Assembly (NCBI GenBank): GCA_026168455.1
Contig: CM047425.1
Location: 27,273,058 to 27,337,057 of the forward strand
DNA length: 64,000 nucleotides
Direction of reading: 5' to 3'
DNA from: Theocolax elegans
Lineage: Eukaryota; Arthropoda; Insecta; Hymenoptera; Cerocephalidae
A program made the translations under genes and the position numbers. Positions 45,871-56,399 of this stretch are shown in pieces (positions within the stretch are counted from its first letter, which is position 1; every line of letters begins with the position of its first letter). Under the pieces are notes generated by a model, which saw nothing but the letters and a program-made list of their open reading frames with translations, was not told where the DNA came from and searched no databases.

Positions 45871-46945
45871 CATAAAATTTTTCGCAAATATCATCAGTTT
45901 TCCATGAATCTTTAATTTTTAATAAGGTTAGGTTTCCTTCGCCGATTTGTAATAGAAATTTTGAAAAACTTTTATCACACGATCTCATATTTTTATTTAA
46001 TTTTAAAACAGTGAATTTTAGCCATTAATTAGAATATTTTATAGATTCCTTTACTACTGAATTTCGGCAACCGTTTTTAATGACAGATAAAATTTGTCTA
46101 AAATCACCTCCCAAAATTATTAATTTTCCTGCGAATGGAATTTTTTCATTTGAACAACAATCTCTTTATCTACTATTTCTATACTATATACTAGTTTTAT
46201 CTACTATTTCTAATGCTTTTTTAGGTAACATAGATGCTTCATCCCAAATTATTATGTCACATTCACGTAATTTTTGTTTATCTGATTTTAATTTTAAAAA
46301 AGTCGTTTCTATATTTGACAAATCTAACGGTAATTTAAAAGTTCTGTGACTCGTCATACCTTCTGGTAGTAAAATTGATGCAATACCAGTCCAAGCCATA
46401 GATATAACATTTTTTCCTTGCCCTAAATAATAATAAATAATTGTTTTATAAAGAAAAGTTTTTCCTGTACCGCCAGGCCCGTCAATAAAAATCATGTTAT
46501 TATTTGATTGTGTAATATAATTAAATATTTTATTTTGATCTTCATTAAGTTTATTTTTATCATCAATAAATAAGTTCATATTTGCGTCCTTCATTAATTT
46601 TACAGCATTTAATTATACTTCATTTTCATTATTAATAATTTCTGGTAATCCAAAATCGGAAATAGAAAGATGTTCTAAATTTAAAATTTTATTAATATGT
46701 TTTAAAGTATTACATTCCTTATTTTCTTTGAAATCTTCACATAAAATTTTTTTAAAATTATCCCATATTTTACAAGCTGAAGATGAAGTATCAGCAATTA
46801 AAAACCACGAAAAACATTTTCTAAATTCTTTTGGCATCCTAATACTTGCTGCTTCTTCAAAAATTTTTAAAATTTGTTCATCGGTTTCTACTAATCCCAT
46901 GGCTATAGCTGCTTCTTTAAATGTTTTGTATAAAATATTATCATT
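45871..46945 (-). pseudogene. Helitron helicase, N-terminal part
   Basis: Upstream (46940-46620) reads YKTFKEAAIAMGLVETDEQ and FRKCFSWFLIADTSSS, the segment that precedes the helicase core. The core at 46594-46184 has Walker A GPGGTGKTFLYKT and Walker B IIWDEASMLPKKALEIVDK. After a roughly 30-bp local duplication containing TCTACTATTTCT (about 46165-46215) that adds a stop, the motif LIILGGDFRQILSV follows near 46110, and the frame (with stops) reaches the copia insertion at 45870. The PIF1-type helicase is thus complete in content but broken. Confidence 0.9.
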
Positions 46946-47418
46946 CCCTGGCGGAAGTATTCTTTGTATATTTTCGTACATTTCTGTACCTTTCCGTACA
47001 TTTTGGAACATTTTCATATATTTCCGTACATTTCTGAAGATGTCTGTACATTTCTGTACATTTCTGTACATTTCTGTACATTTCTGTACATTTCTGTACA
47101 TTTCTGTACATTTTTATCAGTTTTTAGACTTTTTTGCAAAAATGTACAGAAATGTACAGAAATGTACAGAAATGTACAGAAATATACAGAAATGTACAGA
47201 AATCTACAAAAATGTACGGAAATGTACAGAAATGTGTGAATATGTACGGGAATGTACAAGAATGTACAAGGATATGAGCTCAACAATTTCGAATAAAGAA
47301 ATATTAAATTTTATTCTTTTCAATTAGAAATAAGCCAGAATTAATAAAGGAATAACTATAAATTAAACTGCAATAATTGGCAATTGTTTTTTTTTATTTA
47401 AACTATATTTATGAAGCA

Positions 47419-47645
47419 TTAATCTCCAATACAGGCTTCTGGTACATTTATTATATAATTCTTATTATTAACATTCATTAAAATACATTGCGTGTACAAA
47501 TCTTTTATTTTACAATATTCAAGGTTGTCGTGGTAAATTTCACATTCCTTTACATGTCTCAATGCAGAGCAAATACTTCCATTTATTTTAATTTTTGAGA
47601 AAATATTTATAATTTTTTGTTTCTTTTTTTTTGTAACAGCGCATA
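47419..47645 (-). pseudogene. Protein-like fragment of unknown family
   Basis: A frame without ATG is open for about 75 codons: a Lys-rich start, then INGSICSALRHVKECEIYHD, KIKDLYTQCILM and a C-terminus INVPEACIGD before TAA. Composition is more coding-like than the surroundings. I do not recognise it. It lies in the centre of the 17-bp-TIR element and could be cargo or the end of its own protein. Confidence 0.35.
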
Positions 47646-47689
47646 TGTTTTTTATTTATTATATTAAAATTTTGATTCTGTCCGTCCGT

Positions 47690-47983
47690 CCATCCGTCCG
47701 TCCGTCCGAGAGCGGGAGAGCGAGAGAGCGAAAGAGCGAACGAGAGAGAGAGAGAACGAGAGAGCGAGAGAGAGAACGAGCGAGCGAGAGAGAGAGAACG
47801 AGCGAGCGAGAGAGAGAACGAGCGAGCGAGAGAGAGAACGAGAGAGCGAGAGAGAGAGAACGAGCGAGCGAGAGAGAGAGAACGAGCGAGCGAGAGAGAG
47901 AACGAGAGAGCGAGAGAGAGAACGAGCGAGCGAGAGACAGAACGAGCGAGCGAGAGACAGAACGAGCGAGCGAGAGAGAGAAC

Positions 47984-48030
<47 letters not shown>

Positions 48031-48131
48031 GGAGAGAGAGAGAGTGAGGGAGAGAGAGAGAGAGGGAGAGAGGGGGAAAGAGAGAGAGAGAGAGAGAGGG
48101 AGAGAGGGAGAGAGAGAGAGAGAGAGAGAGA
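47690..48131. repeat. (GA)n / GAGCGA-rich microsatellite
   Basis: About 440 bp of GAGA tracts with recurring ACGAGCGAGCGAGAGAG units, preceded by a short (CCGT)n. Long frames on both strands here are low-complexity artefacts. Confidence 0.95.
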
Positions 48132-48319
48132 GCTTCCATGACTGATAAGTCATGGTACTCGTCAGTGTGCAGAACACACTGGATCTCGTGAGTGCGCGCG
48201 GAGTTTATATATGCCCGGCTGCTTCGCGCCCCCTCCCCGTCAGACGATACGTATTGAGCGCATGTGTGCTTTGTTACGTGCCAGAGAGAGGGAGATAGTG
48301 GGAGGGAGAGAGGGAATTA

Positions 48320-48430
48320 TGATTATGATATTAATAATTATAATTATTATTATTATAATAATTATTATTATTATTAATAATGATAATGATAACGATAATC
48401 ATAATGATAAACATAATGATAATAAAAGAT
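48320..48430. repeat. (ATT)n and (ATAATG)n microsatellite
   Basis: Simple AT-rich repeats within the 17-bp-TIR element. Confidence 0.9.
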
Positions 48431-48776
48431 GATACCAAACAGAGAGGATTCAGAATTAATTGAACACATAAATTTACGTAAATATAATATTTTTAATCTA
48501 ATTTTATATAACTGTATATTATGTTACCCTCCCCATATGGTTTTGTATATTTATGTACATTACCGTACATATTCATACATTTTTATACATTTCTGTAAAT
48601 TTCCGTATATTTTTGTACATTTCCGTACATTTCTGTACATTTCTGTACATTTTTGTACATTTTTGTACATTTCTGTAAAAAAGTCTAAAAACTGATAAAA
48701 ATGTACAGAAATGTACAGAAATGTACAGAAATGTACGGAAATGTACAGAAATGTACAGTGAATACTTCCGCCAGGG

Positions 48777-49240
48777 TTTGAATTAATTTTAATGAAATCT
48801 TTCTGTATCTTTAATACTAACATTACATAATCTACCTAAAGCATTAGAAAAAACTTTTCTTTTGACCCACGTTTTTGTTGTTGTATTAAATAAATAAAAT
48901 TTTGGTATATTTGAATATTTTATATTTTTTGCATTATCATCACATAAATTTAATCGAAACCATGCAGTAAGAGTTGTATTATTATTCTTTTCTAATGCTT
49001 CTTTTTCTTTATTTTCTTCAAAAATAATTTGCTGTTGATTTTCCGTATGCACTGCTAATCTAGTTACTGTATGAGATCTTCCAGAAAGTGGTAATTCTTC
49101 AATTCTCCAAGCGGCTTCTATAGGACTTATATACCGCGCATCAATATAATCAGTAATTTCATCAAATATTTCATCTTTTTTTTTGTAAACCTATGTATGC
49201 TCTATCAGAACCTTTAAGTATATATTTATACAAATATTTA
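48777..49240 (-). pseudogene. Helitron region between Rep and helicase
   Basis: It reads from the Rep motif 3 end (YLYKYILKGSDRAYIG, about 49240-49190) through EIFDEITDYIDARYISPIEAAWRI, LPLSGRSHTVTRLAVH and TTLTAWFRLN to LGRLCNVSIKDTERF at 48789, all typical of Helitron Rep-Hel proteins. An A-run near 49180 may shift the frame. It is interrupted by the 17-bp-TIR element immediately after. Confidence 0.85.
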
Positions 49241-49306
49241 ATACTCATTACAGAATACGAAATTTCGGTATTAATATGACAATTATATTTTTGTAAAAGA
49301 GTAGCA

Positions 49307-50629
49307 TTATAAGGTACTTACCATTGAATTATTTACTTTAATAATTTCTCCATTTACTTTCTTATTATATTCATAATTTTTATTACTATTATCTTTTCTT
49401 TTATAATGAGGAAAACCATTTTCATCAAAATATGTAAAATCAGTAAAGTTTTTTGGAAATTTTTTGGAACATTTATTATTTTTGTAATTGTAACAGGGTG
49501 TATTTTCTGAATGTGGTCCATGTAACATATGCTTAATGGCTAATTCTCGTAGATTTTCATCATCAGGTATTTCAGCACTAATAAATTTATCAATATCTTT
49601 CGGATTTAGAAGTTTATTTTTATAATCAAGAACAAACAATAAATGTGTATGAGGTAATCCTCTTTTTTGAAATTCAATAGTATATATATATGCAATAATA
49701 TTTCCAAATATATTACCACTTAAAATATCACTCAAAATAGCACGTAATTTAATAAATAAGCGTGCTACTATATTAGGCATATCAATACATGTAGTACCTG
49801 AAGGAAATTTTGCAAGAACTCTTTTTATTTTTGGCCAATTTGGATTGCAAATTACAGTTATAAATAAATCTGGTCTACCAATTTCTCTATTAATAGTCAT
49901 AGCATCTTGATACTGCTCATGCATATGTCTGGGACTACCAATATGCGTTGCTGGCAAAATGAAAATATTACCTAACCTTTCATTATTTTCAAGGTTTACA
50001 GAATTATTTGAGGAACATTTTTCAACATGATCTATTAATCCTTGACGACATTCAATTCTTAATTGTTTTTTATTATAACGAAAGAAATTTAATCTATTAT
50101 TTTCTATAATAATATAAGCATGTAAAAAATATTGTTCTGTTAAACGACCACAATATAATATAGGATCAAATTTAGAATTAATTCTATATGCAAGTATGTA
50201 AGAATAATATTGTAAAGCTGATAATCTCTTACAAGTATTTGAATTTTGTTTCAAAATTGGACTCCAGCCTAAATCTCCTGAAGGAAATAAAATAACAAAT
50301 ACCATCGGATCAACATGGAATGATAGTTTATTTAAAATCACACTTTCATGATTATCTGGTGAATTTTTTGGAAAAACACGTAAATCGGCAATTTCTGGAA
50401 TTTCATTATTTTTCGAAACTATTAATGCTGCACATTCACCAGTCCTGGGTGTGTTATAAACATTTTTATTCGAATTTATGCAGCGTGTGAATATTAAATT
50501 ATACTCATCAATTTCACCATTATTAGTTACGTCATACAAATGTTTATATTTTTTAGCATACGGATTTTCTTTTAATATTTCTGATAATATTTTTATATAT
50601 TCTAGTTCTAACATATTATTATTTTGCAT
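49307..50629 (-). pseudogene. Helitron Rep (HUH endonuclease) domain
   Basis: It encodes the Helitron_like_N domain: FVILFPSGDLGW, YCGRLTEQYFLHAYIIIE, IGSPRHMHEQYQDAM, FITVICNPNWPKI, then the HUH-type motif FQKRGLPHTHLLFVL and MLHGPHSENTPCYNYKNNKC. Rep nicks and joins single strands in rolling-circle transposition. The frame ends at 49307 because of a one-base shift near 49318. The conserved two-tyrosine motif (YLYKYILKG) lies just beyond, at 49200-49240 in another frame. The Met at 50629 is internal: the protein continues from the zinc-binding N-terminus. Confidence 0.92.
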
Positions 50630-51100
50630 TCGAATTTTATTAGCCGTATCATATCATATATATAAATTTGACTGTATTGTGGATCAATTCCCTCTTTTAC
50701 CAAAATATTATTAGGACTACTATGACATACTTGACCATGAATTTTTAAATTATAAATTCCTTTATTATAATCATTAAGAATATTTGCATTAAAACTTGCA
50801 AAAGCAAATTTATTATTATAATATCGTATAAGATTTCTAAATTTGGTATCATATAAAAGATTTTTTAATTCATTATTATAATCACTTAAAGGTGGAAGTA
50901 CAATTTTACCATAATGACAACTTTTTTTTGAAAATTCTTTTAACCACAAAACTACAGAACAATAAGGACATATAAAAGTCATATCACCGATATCAGTATA
51001 ATCAACACTCGTTTTAGAAAATTTTGAAATTTTTTGATTTAACCTTCGTTTATTAATTTGATTATTTGGCATATTTAAAACAACATCTTTTCTTCTCTTC
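50608..51100 (-). pseudogene. Helitron N-terminal zinc-binding region
   Basis: FICPYCSVVLWLKEFSKKSC followed by HYGKIVLPPL is the Cys-rich motif found upstream of Rep in many Helitrons. It is shifted in frame relative to the Rep ORF near 50608-50629. It follows the 17-residue repeats directly. Confidence 0.85.
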
Positions 51101-51683
51101 TTATCCAATCTTTCTTCATTGATTCCTTCGACCATATCTTTATTCTTCTTCTTTGTCAATCTTTCTTCAGTCATTACTTCGACCATATCTTTATTCCTCT
51201 TCTATTCCAATCTTTTTTCAGTCATACCTTCGATTATATGTTTACTCCTCTTCTTTTCCAATCTTTCTTTAGTCATAGTTTCGACTATATCTTTACTCCT
51301 CTTCTTTTCTAATCTTTCTTCAGTCATACTTTCGACTATATCTTTACTCCACTTTTTTCTAATCTTTCTTCAGTCATTCCTTTTACTATATCTTTACCCC
51401 TTTTCTTTTCTAATCTTTCTTCAGTCATTTCTTCGACTATGTCTTTACTCCTTTTCTTTTCTAATCTTTCTTCAGTCATTCCTTCGACTATATCTTTACT
51501 CCTTTTCTTTTCTAATCTTTCCTTAGTCATTCCTTCGACTATATCTTTATTCCTCTTCTTTGCCAACCTGTCTTCGGACATACCTTTGACTATATCTTTG
51601 TTCCTTTTCTTTACCAACCTATCTTCGGTCATACCTTCAACTATATCTTTGTTCCTCTTCTTTTCTAACCTCTCTTTAGTCAT
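51050..51683 (-). repeat. 51-bp tandem repeat coding for 17-residue units
   Basis: About 12 copies of a unit like MTEERLEKKRNKDIVEG, each beginning with Met, form the N-terminus of the Rep-helicase ORF (ATG at 51683). The units are charged and probably helical. A frameshift near 51336-51350 and a stop near 51204 break the array in this copy. Helitrons often have short basic repeats here; the regular Met-headed 17-mer is striking. Confidence 0.85.
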
Positions 51684-52101
51684 GTTACTTTATCATTTTG
51701 TTTTTTACGAAATAATTTTAATTCATTTAAATATTAAACATGTTTTCTCATATTAATAATTTCTTTATTTTTATTATAATAAGATTTATGGTAAAAAATT
51801 TTATGATCTTGTTTAAAATGATCATTATTATATTCCAAAATGTCATAATGACCACTATCTATGGTACCAGATAAGAAAAGTATTAATTAATTTCTATTGT
51901 CGTTTGTTTGTAATTATCTTTTTTTATTGATTCATCTCCGAGAATAAATAATCCAAAAAAAGACCAATTCTTTAAAACTTCATTAACTAATTTCAAACGT
52001 ATACGTCTATGTTTTTCTTGGTCATTATATGAAAATTGTGCAAAACTGCGGAATAAACAATTACCGTCACCTTAAATATGGATTTTCACTTGTTTATCCA
52101 T
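51682..52101 (-). pseudogene. OTU-family cysteine protease ORF of Helitron
   Basis: From the ATG at 52101 the frame reads MDKQVKIHI, a TAA, then GDGNCLFRSFAQFSYND (52071-52020; DGNC holds the catalytic Asp/Cys of OTU proteases) and HRRIRLKLVNEVLKNWSFFG. After another stop and a frame change, SGHYDILEYNND (51858-51825) supplies the catalytic His region. It ends NDKVT with a TGA that overlaps the ATG of the Rep-helicase ORF. OTU domains are known from several animal Helitron/Helentron lineages; their role is unknown. The middle of the domain appears deleted. Confidence 0.82.
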
Positions 52102-52290
52102 TGATAAAATAAAAAAATAAAAAATAATGTTATAAATAAATTTATACATTGAAAACAACAATTATTTAATTTTTATTAATTTCTTCTTTGTACCTAAAAA
52201 TATGAATAATTTCATAAAGTCTTAATATTAGAAAAATTATGAAGTTTATGTTAGCTTCAAGTTTATATTATTTGAAGGGGCTTATGCTTG

Positions 52291-52300
52291 TATTTTTATA
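52291..52300 (-). promoter_or_regulatory. Likely TATA box of the Helitron OTU/Rep transcription unit
   Basis: TATAAAAATA lies 190 bp upstream of the OTU ATG, inside a block (52255-52705) that is also conserved at 23144-23595. Conservation of the block without coding sequence fits a promoter or 5' terminal region. Confidence 0.5.
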
Positions 52301-52310
52301 ATGAATCCCT

Positions 52311-54465
52311 CATGATATCTCAATGTTTTCCACATTGACCAAAATAATTTAAAAAACAATATATTATAATTAAGTGGATGCTTTATCGTTCTCTATCCTA
52401 ATTAAAATACTGAATAATCATTTTATTTTCTATATAAAGCCAATATATGTGTTCGATACTTTGCCAAGTACATAATATTTAATAATTATATGGACTATAA
52501 CATATGTAGAATAATATTCTTTCCAACGTTAAGTGAAATGATTGCTTAATAGTTATATGTACTGACTTAAATAATTTAAAAGAATGTTGATAAGCTATTG
52601 TTCTCTTTACATATATTTATTGAATATCTTTTTTAATATTTAAATAAAATCAATGTGTCAGTTGTTTGGTAAGTGTAAAAGGCATTTAATAATTTTGTAA
52701 ATTTCACATCCTTAAAATGTTTGATAGTGACACTAACTAACATATATAGTTAAATAATTAAGTAGAATTTCTTGTGTTGTACTAAAATTATAATATTAAA
52801 TTGTACTGTTGTCATTAATTATTATAGTAACCCAATAATATAGAATTTAATTTGTTACAAATAAATTTAGCTTAATTAAAACTATAAGTGTATCATATTA
52901 AATTCACTGAATAAGAAAGAGTTATTTTTAAAGTATATTAATTTTAAGCAAATAATGTCTCTGAAATGAAAAATTATTGGTACAAAGTAAAATAAAAGCA
53001 AATTTGCTGTGAGGAACATTTTACCTTGTAAATATTATCATAAATCTCTGAAGATACAGCAAAACAAATTTAAATTTAAGTGACAAGAGGCTACCTAAAA
53101 AGTGCACTATTATGAGTATGTAAATATATATATTTCATAGGATTTTTCTTATTTGCTTAATGGTATTCATTCGCTGGAGTTGTATTGTATTTGTATAAGT
53201 GCAGCTTATACATAATTCAAAAACAATATGTACTGAGAGCTGCATTGATATAAGAATTGAAAGAATTGAAAGTACCAACATAGGATAATTCTGTAATTGA
53301 GTCATTGATTTAATTAATGAAACAAATTTTGTGTAAGTAAATAATTGTGGTTCTGGCTTAAGTCTAACTATAAACTGAAATATATACAGTTCCACATATA
53401 GCATAAACAAATGTGTTATAATATAATAATGGGCAAATTTTAGTCGCTTCGAGAAGAAACTTTCTATTACATGTGCCAGTCCAGTTGTAATCTAAACTAT
53501 ATAGTATATATTTAGATTTACATAATTATATTTAAGAAATAAATCGATGATCCTTTATTCTAGGCAAGTTTAATTGTGACTTGTCAAGAAGAGAAAAAAA
53601 TACATTGTACATATTATCTAATGGATATATGGTATGGTGGCGTAATTCACTGTTAACAGTAGTTCTATTTTTCTTTGACTAAATGATTAGATATGTCATA
53701 ATACACAAATTTGTTTGTAAAATAAATACAATGCAACTAGGAAATGTTTCATTCTACTGTTTTGTAAGAAATAACCATTTTTATAACGCATAAATGAAAT
53801 GATAATTAAATACTTTTATTTTATTTTTCTTTTTTATTAATTTATTAAAATTATACACTGATGTATTAATAAAAACACCTTCTACGAAAATGTCAACATT
53901 TGCAAGTATGGTTTCCAATCACACTTTGAAAAATGTTATCTGATAAAAAAATCTTTAATTATTACTCCCATCCTATTTCTACTTATATTTTGCTTAAACT
54001 CCATATAAAGTTTCTGCAATAGAAAGTACTGAAATCAAATATCGACAAGTAATTTTAATTGAATATTTATATATTTCTTTTGCTTAAACTCCAAAAAGTT
54101 TCTGCAATAGAAAGTACTGAAATCAAAGCAGAATAATCGATAAGTATTTTTTACCATACCATACACTTAATTTTTTTTAATTAAACTTTTATATATTTTG
54201 CTTAAACTCTATAAAAAGTTTTAATTAATTTCAAAACTGATAAAAAGGAAACTTCTTTTTTTTAATTTTCTTTAAATAAACAATTAATAAGCTTTTTTAT
54301 ATGTAACTTATATTCCATAATAGTTTTCTGCAATTGAAAGTACTGAAATCAAAAACACCTTCCAAGAAGGTGTCAAAACCCGCAAGTATTATTATTCTAA
54401 TCAAACTTTGAAAATTGTTATCTGATAAATAAATTCTGCAATTGAGGAGGATTGAACGCTGCACA
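52311..54465. other. AT-rich region with dispersed foldback-related repeats
   Basis: 52311-52705 is the remainder of the block shared with 23144-23595. Pieces of the foldback-2 family (TTCTGCAATAGAAAGTACTG, the AAGAAGGTGT palindrome) occur at about 53880, 54010-54130 and 54300-54400. No gene is seen; the 91-codon frame at 53135-53410 has no motif. Confidence 0.55.
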
Positions 54466-54510
54466 CACACACACACACACATATAACACATATATAACAC
54501 ACACACACAG

Positions 54511-54559
<49 letters not shown>

Positions 54560-54567
54560 ACACACAC

Positions 54568-54604
<37 letters not shown>
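54465..54604. repeat. (CA)n and (TA)n microsatellites
   Basis: CA-rich then TA-rich tracts abut the Helitron 3' end at 54605. Confidence 0.95.
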
Positions 54605-54608
<4 letters not shown>

Positions 54609-56036
54609 GGGGGCTGCGCCCCCCTGCGGGCTTCGCGCGCCAACCCCCTATTTTTAATTTCGAAAAAGGTTTTTCGTAATAAATTTATTTGAATAATGTT
54701 TTAAATTGTATTACTTTTTCACTACCATGGACACCTTAGAAATTAAACCGATTCACACAACACCTTGGAGGTACTGTTATAATGCATTGGGTTTTATACC
54801 AAAAATTTAATTTTTTTTTAAATACGATTATAATTTATAAATAAAAGTTTTTACCAAAATTTAGTATAATGAAATCAGAATAATAGTAATAAAAAAAAAT
54901 AAAGACATTAATAATGTAACTGTAAATTTTAATATATATGAATTCCTATAAAGTTTAAATTTATATTTTAATAATTATAAATGTTAATGAAAAATTAACT
55001 TACCAAAAATAGTAAAGTACATATACTTACTAAATTGTAGTATTTAGTAACTACTTATGAAAATTTTGGAATATTTTAAACGGATCTAAATAGAACTTCA
55101 CCTCCTAAAATTAATTTATTTAATGACGAAGGGTCATCGCCAAGAGTTCTATATGTCATTAGTATTTTGTACTTTTAGCGTAATAAAACTTTTTTCTTAT
55201 TAAATTAATTTTTTTTTTTAGTTTTAAAGAATTATTTATATCATTTTAGTGGCATATAAATAAAAACCTGTTTCTTCCATTTCTCCCGTAATTCATAATT
55301 TGCACCCTCTTTCAAAATTTACGTTTTAATCCTTAATTATATCCAATTTATTTTTCCCTTTAGTTACAGACCCCATATATTTATTTTAATTATTATAAAC
55401 AAAGGCATTCCTTAAATAACCTTTTGTTTCTAATAAATACATACTTGTTTATTTAAAATATTGTTTTATATAAATATACGTAATTATATCCCATTTATTT
55501 TTCCCTTTAGTTACAGACCCCATATATTTATTTTAATTATTATAAACAAAGGCATTCCTTAAATAACCTTTTGTTTCTAATAAATACATACTTGTTTATT
55601 TAAAATATTGTTTTATATAAATATACGTAATCTACTCACTTATGTATCCATACATTTTTTAAATTTTGATTTAAATTATATTTAAATTAAATCCTACTAA
55701 ATTAATAATTTTGAAAAACGTTTCAAATGTAATTCGTATTTTATATTGCCACTGTTAAAATTTGAATTTTCTTTTGCCATTACTATTTATAATAGAATTA
55801 TCTTAAAAATGCAATAATTAATGTATTTAATTTTTAACTTATTGTATATTTCACATATAGATATTTGGAAAAGTGTATGTTATACTTGATTAATATTTAT
55901 TTTATCTTCGAAAAATTGTGTATTTTTTTTTAAAAACATTACATTAAATTTTAGGTCCGTTCTTATTTTATGAGTTTTATCAAGAATAAGTAAACTAATA
56001 GACATTCTTCCAAGTTATAATCACAAAAAAAAAAAT
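54605..56036 (-). repeat. Helitron fragment with 3' hairpin and RPA pseudogene
   Basis: On the minus strand it ends GGGGGGCGCAGCCCCCCTAA before TATA (CTAA at 54608-54605), preceded by GGTTGGCGCGCGAAGC. Upstream are RPA exon 5 to the end of exon 2 in decayed form (up to about 56030). A perfect 147-bp tandem duplication lies at about 55334-55627, covering part of exon 4. Confidence 0.8.
55334..55627. repeat. Perfect 147-bp tandem duplication
   Basis: The block with TAGTTACAGACCCCATATAT at 55361 recurs at 55508 with virtually no differences, so it is a recent local duplication within the Helitron fragment. Confidence 0.9.
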
Positions 56037-56265
56037 TTAAGCGTTAAAAATAATTTGCCTAAGAGTTAATCCACCATGATAAATGGAAAGTTTTCAATTT
56101 TTTAGAAAAATTACTATATTTAAAAGCCATTTATCTCAAAATCTATTGATTTTTTTGAAAAAACATAATAAACAACTTTGGTTCAAAATAATCTTTAGAA
56201 CCTATCGACCTGGATTACAATTGTTAATTTTAAAATCTCGAAGAGATAGAACGTCCAGAAATATT
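56037..56265 (-). repeat. MITE arm fragment
   Basis: This is the reverse complement of about 1650-1890, including the TCTCGAAGAGATAGAAC segment. It ends at the CA repeat that hosts the LINE. Confidence 0.65.
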
Positions 56266-56267
56266 GA

Positions 56268-56309
<42 letters not shown>

Positions 56310-56324
56310 ACACACACACACACA
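56266..56324. repeat. (CA)n target of the R1-clade LINE
   Basis: A CA microsatellite immediately 5' of the LINE. Similar CA-rich sequence (CACAGACACAGACGCAGACAC) follows its poly-A tail at 61105-61160. Confidence 0.9.
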
Positions 56325-56399
56325 CCCGTGCCGAGTTTGCTGGACCCGCATCGTGGCGGCTCCCCAGGTGGTGGATAGGGGAATGCTTTCCAGATATGG

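Larger units (their letters stand above)
46946..48776. mobile_element. DNA element with 17-bp TIRs and TGTACATTTC repeat arms
   Basis: The termini are perfect 17-bp inverted repeats (CCCTGGCGGAAGTATTC at 46946-46962, complement at 48760-48776). Just inside each end is an array of the 10-bp unit TGTACATTTC (46970-47275 and 48545-48758). Each array is itself palindromic around a shared core (TTTTTATCAGTTTTTAGACT). The centre carries simple repeats and a short protein-like frame. It splits the Helitron ORF between IKDTERF (48789) and YKTFKEAAIAMG (46935). No transposase was recognised, and the target duplication is unclear. Confidence 0.8.
38414..52310 (-). mobile_element. Large Helitron encoding OTU, Rep-helicase and RPA-like proteins
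   Basis: The minus-strand order is a TATA box (52300), OTU ORF (52101-51682), Rep-helicase (51683-40546), spliced RPA-like gene (40527-39412), 3' non-coding region, and a terminal hairpin ending CTAG at 38414 before TATA. Helitrons move by rolling-circle replication with a HUH Rep and a PIF1-type helicase. Interruptions are copia (41226-45865), a 17-bp-TIR element (46946-48776) and a 5S SINE (38552-38994). The 5' terminus (expected TC) was not identified; it lies at or beyond 52310. Confidence 0.88.

Noticed and set aside
46970..47275. CRISPR-like direct repeats
   Set aside because: Contiguous 10-bp units without spacers in eukaryotic transposon DNA; no cas genes.
46728..47327. 199-codon plus-strand ORF rich in Cys, Thr, Phe and Tyr
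   Set aside because: It arises from the TGTACATTTC tandem units on the strand opposite the Helitron coding sequence.
47588..48177. Long Ser/Leu-rich and Arg/Glu-rich ORFs on both strands
   Set aside because: They are translations of a GA microsatellite.
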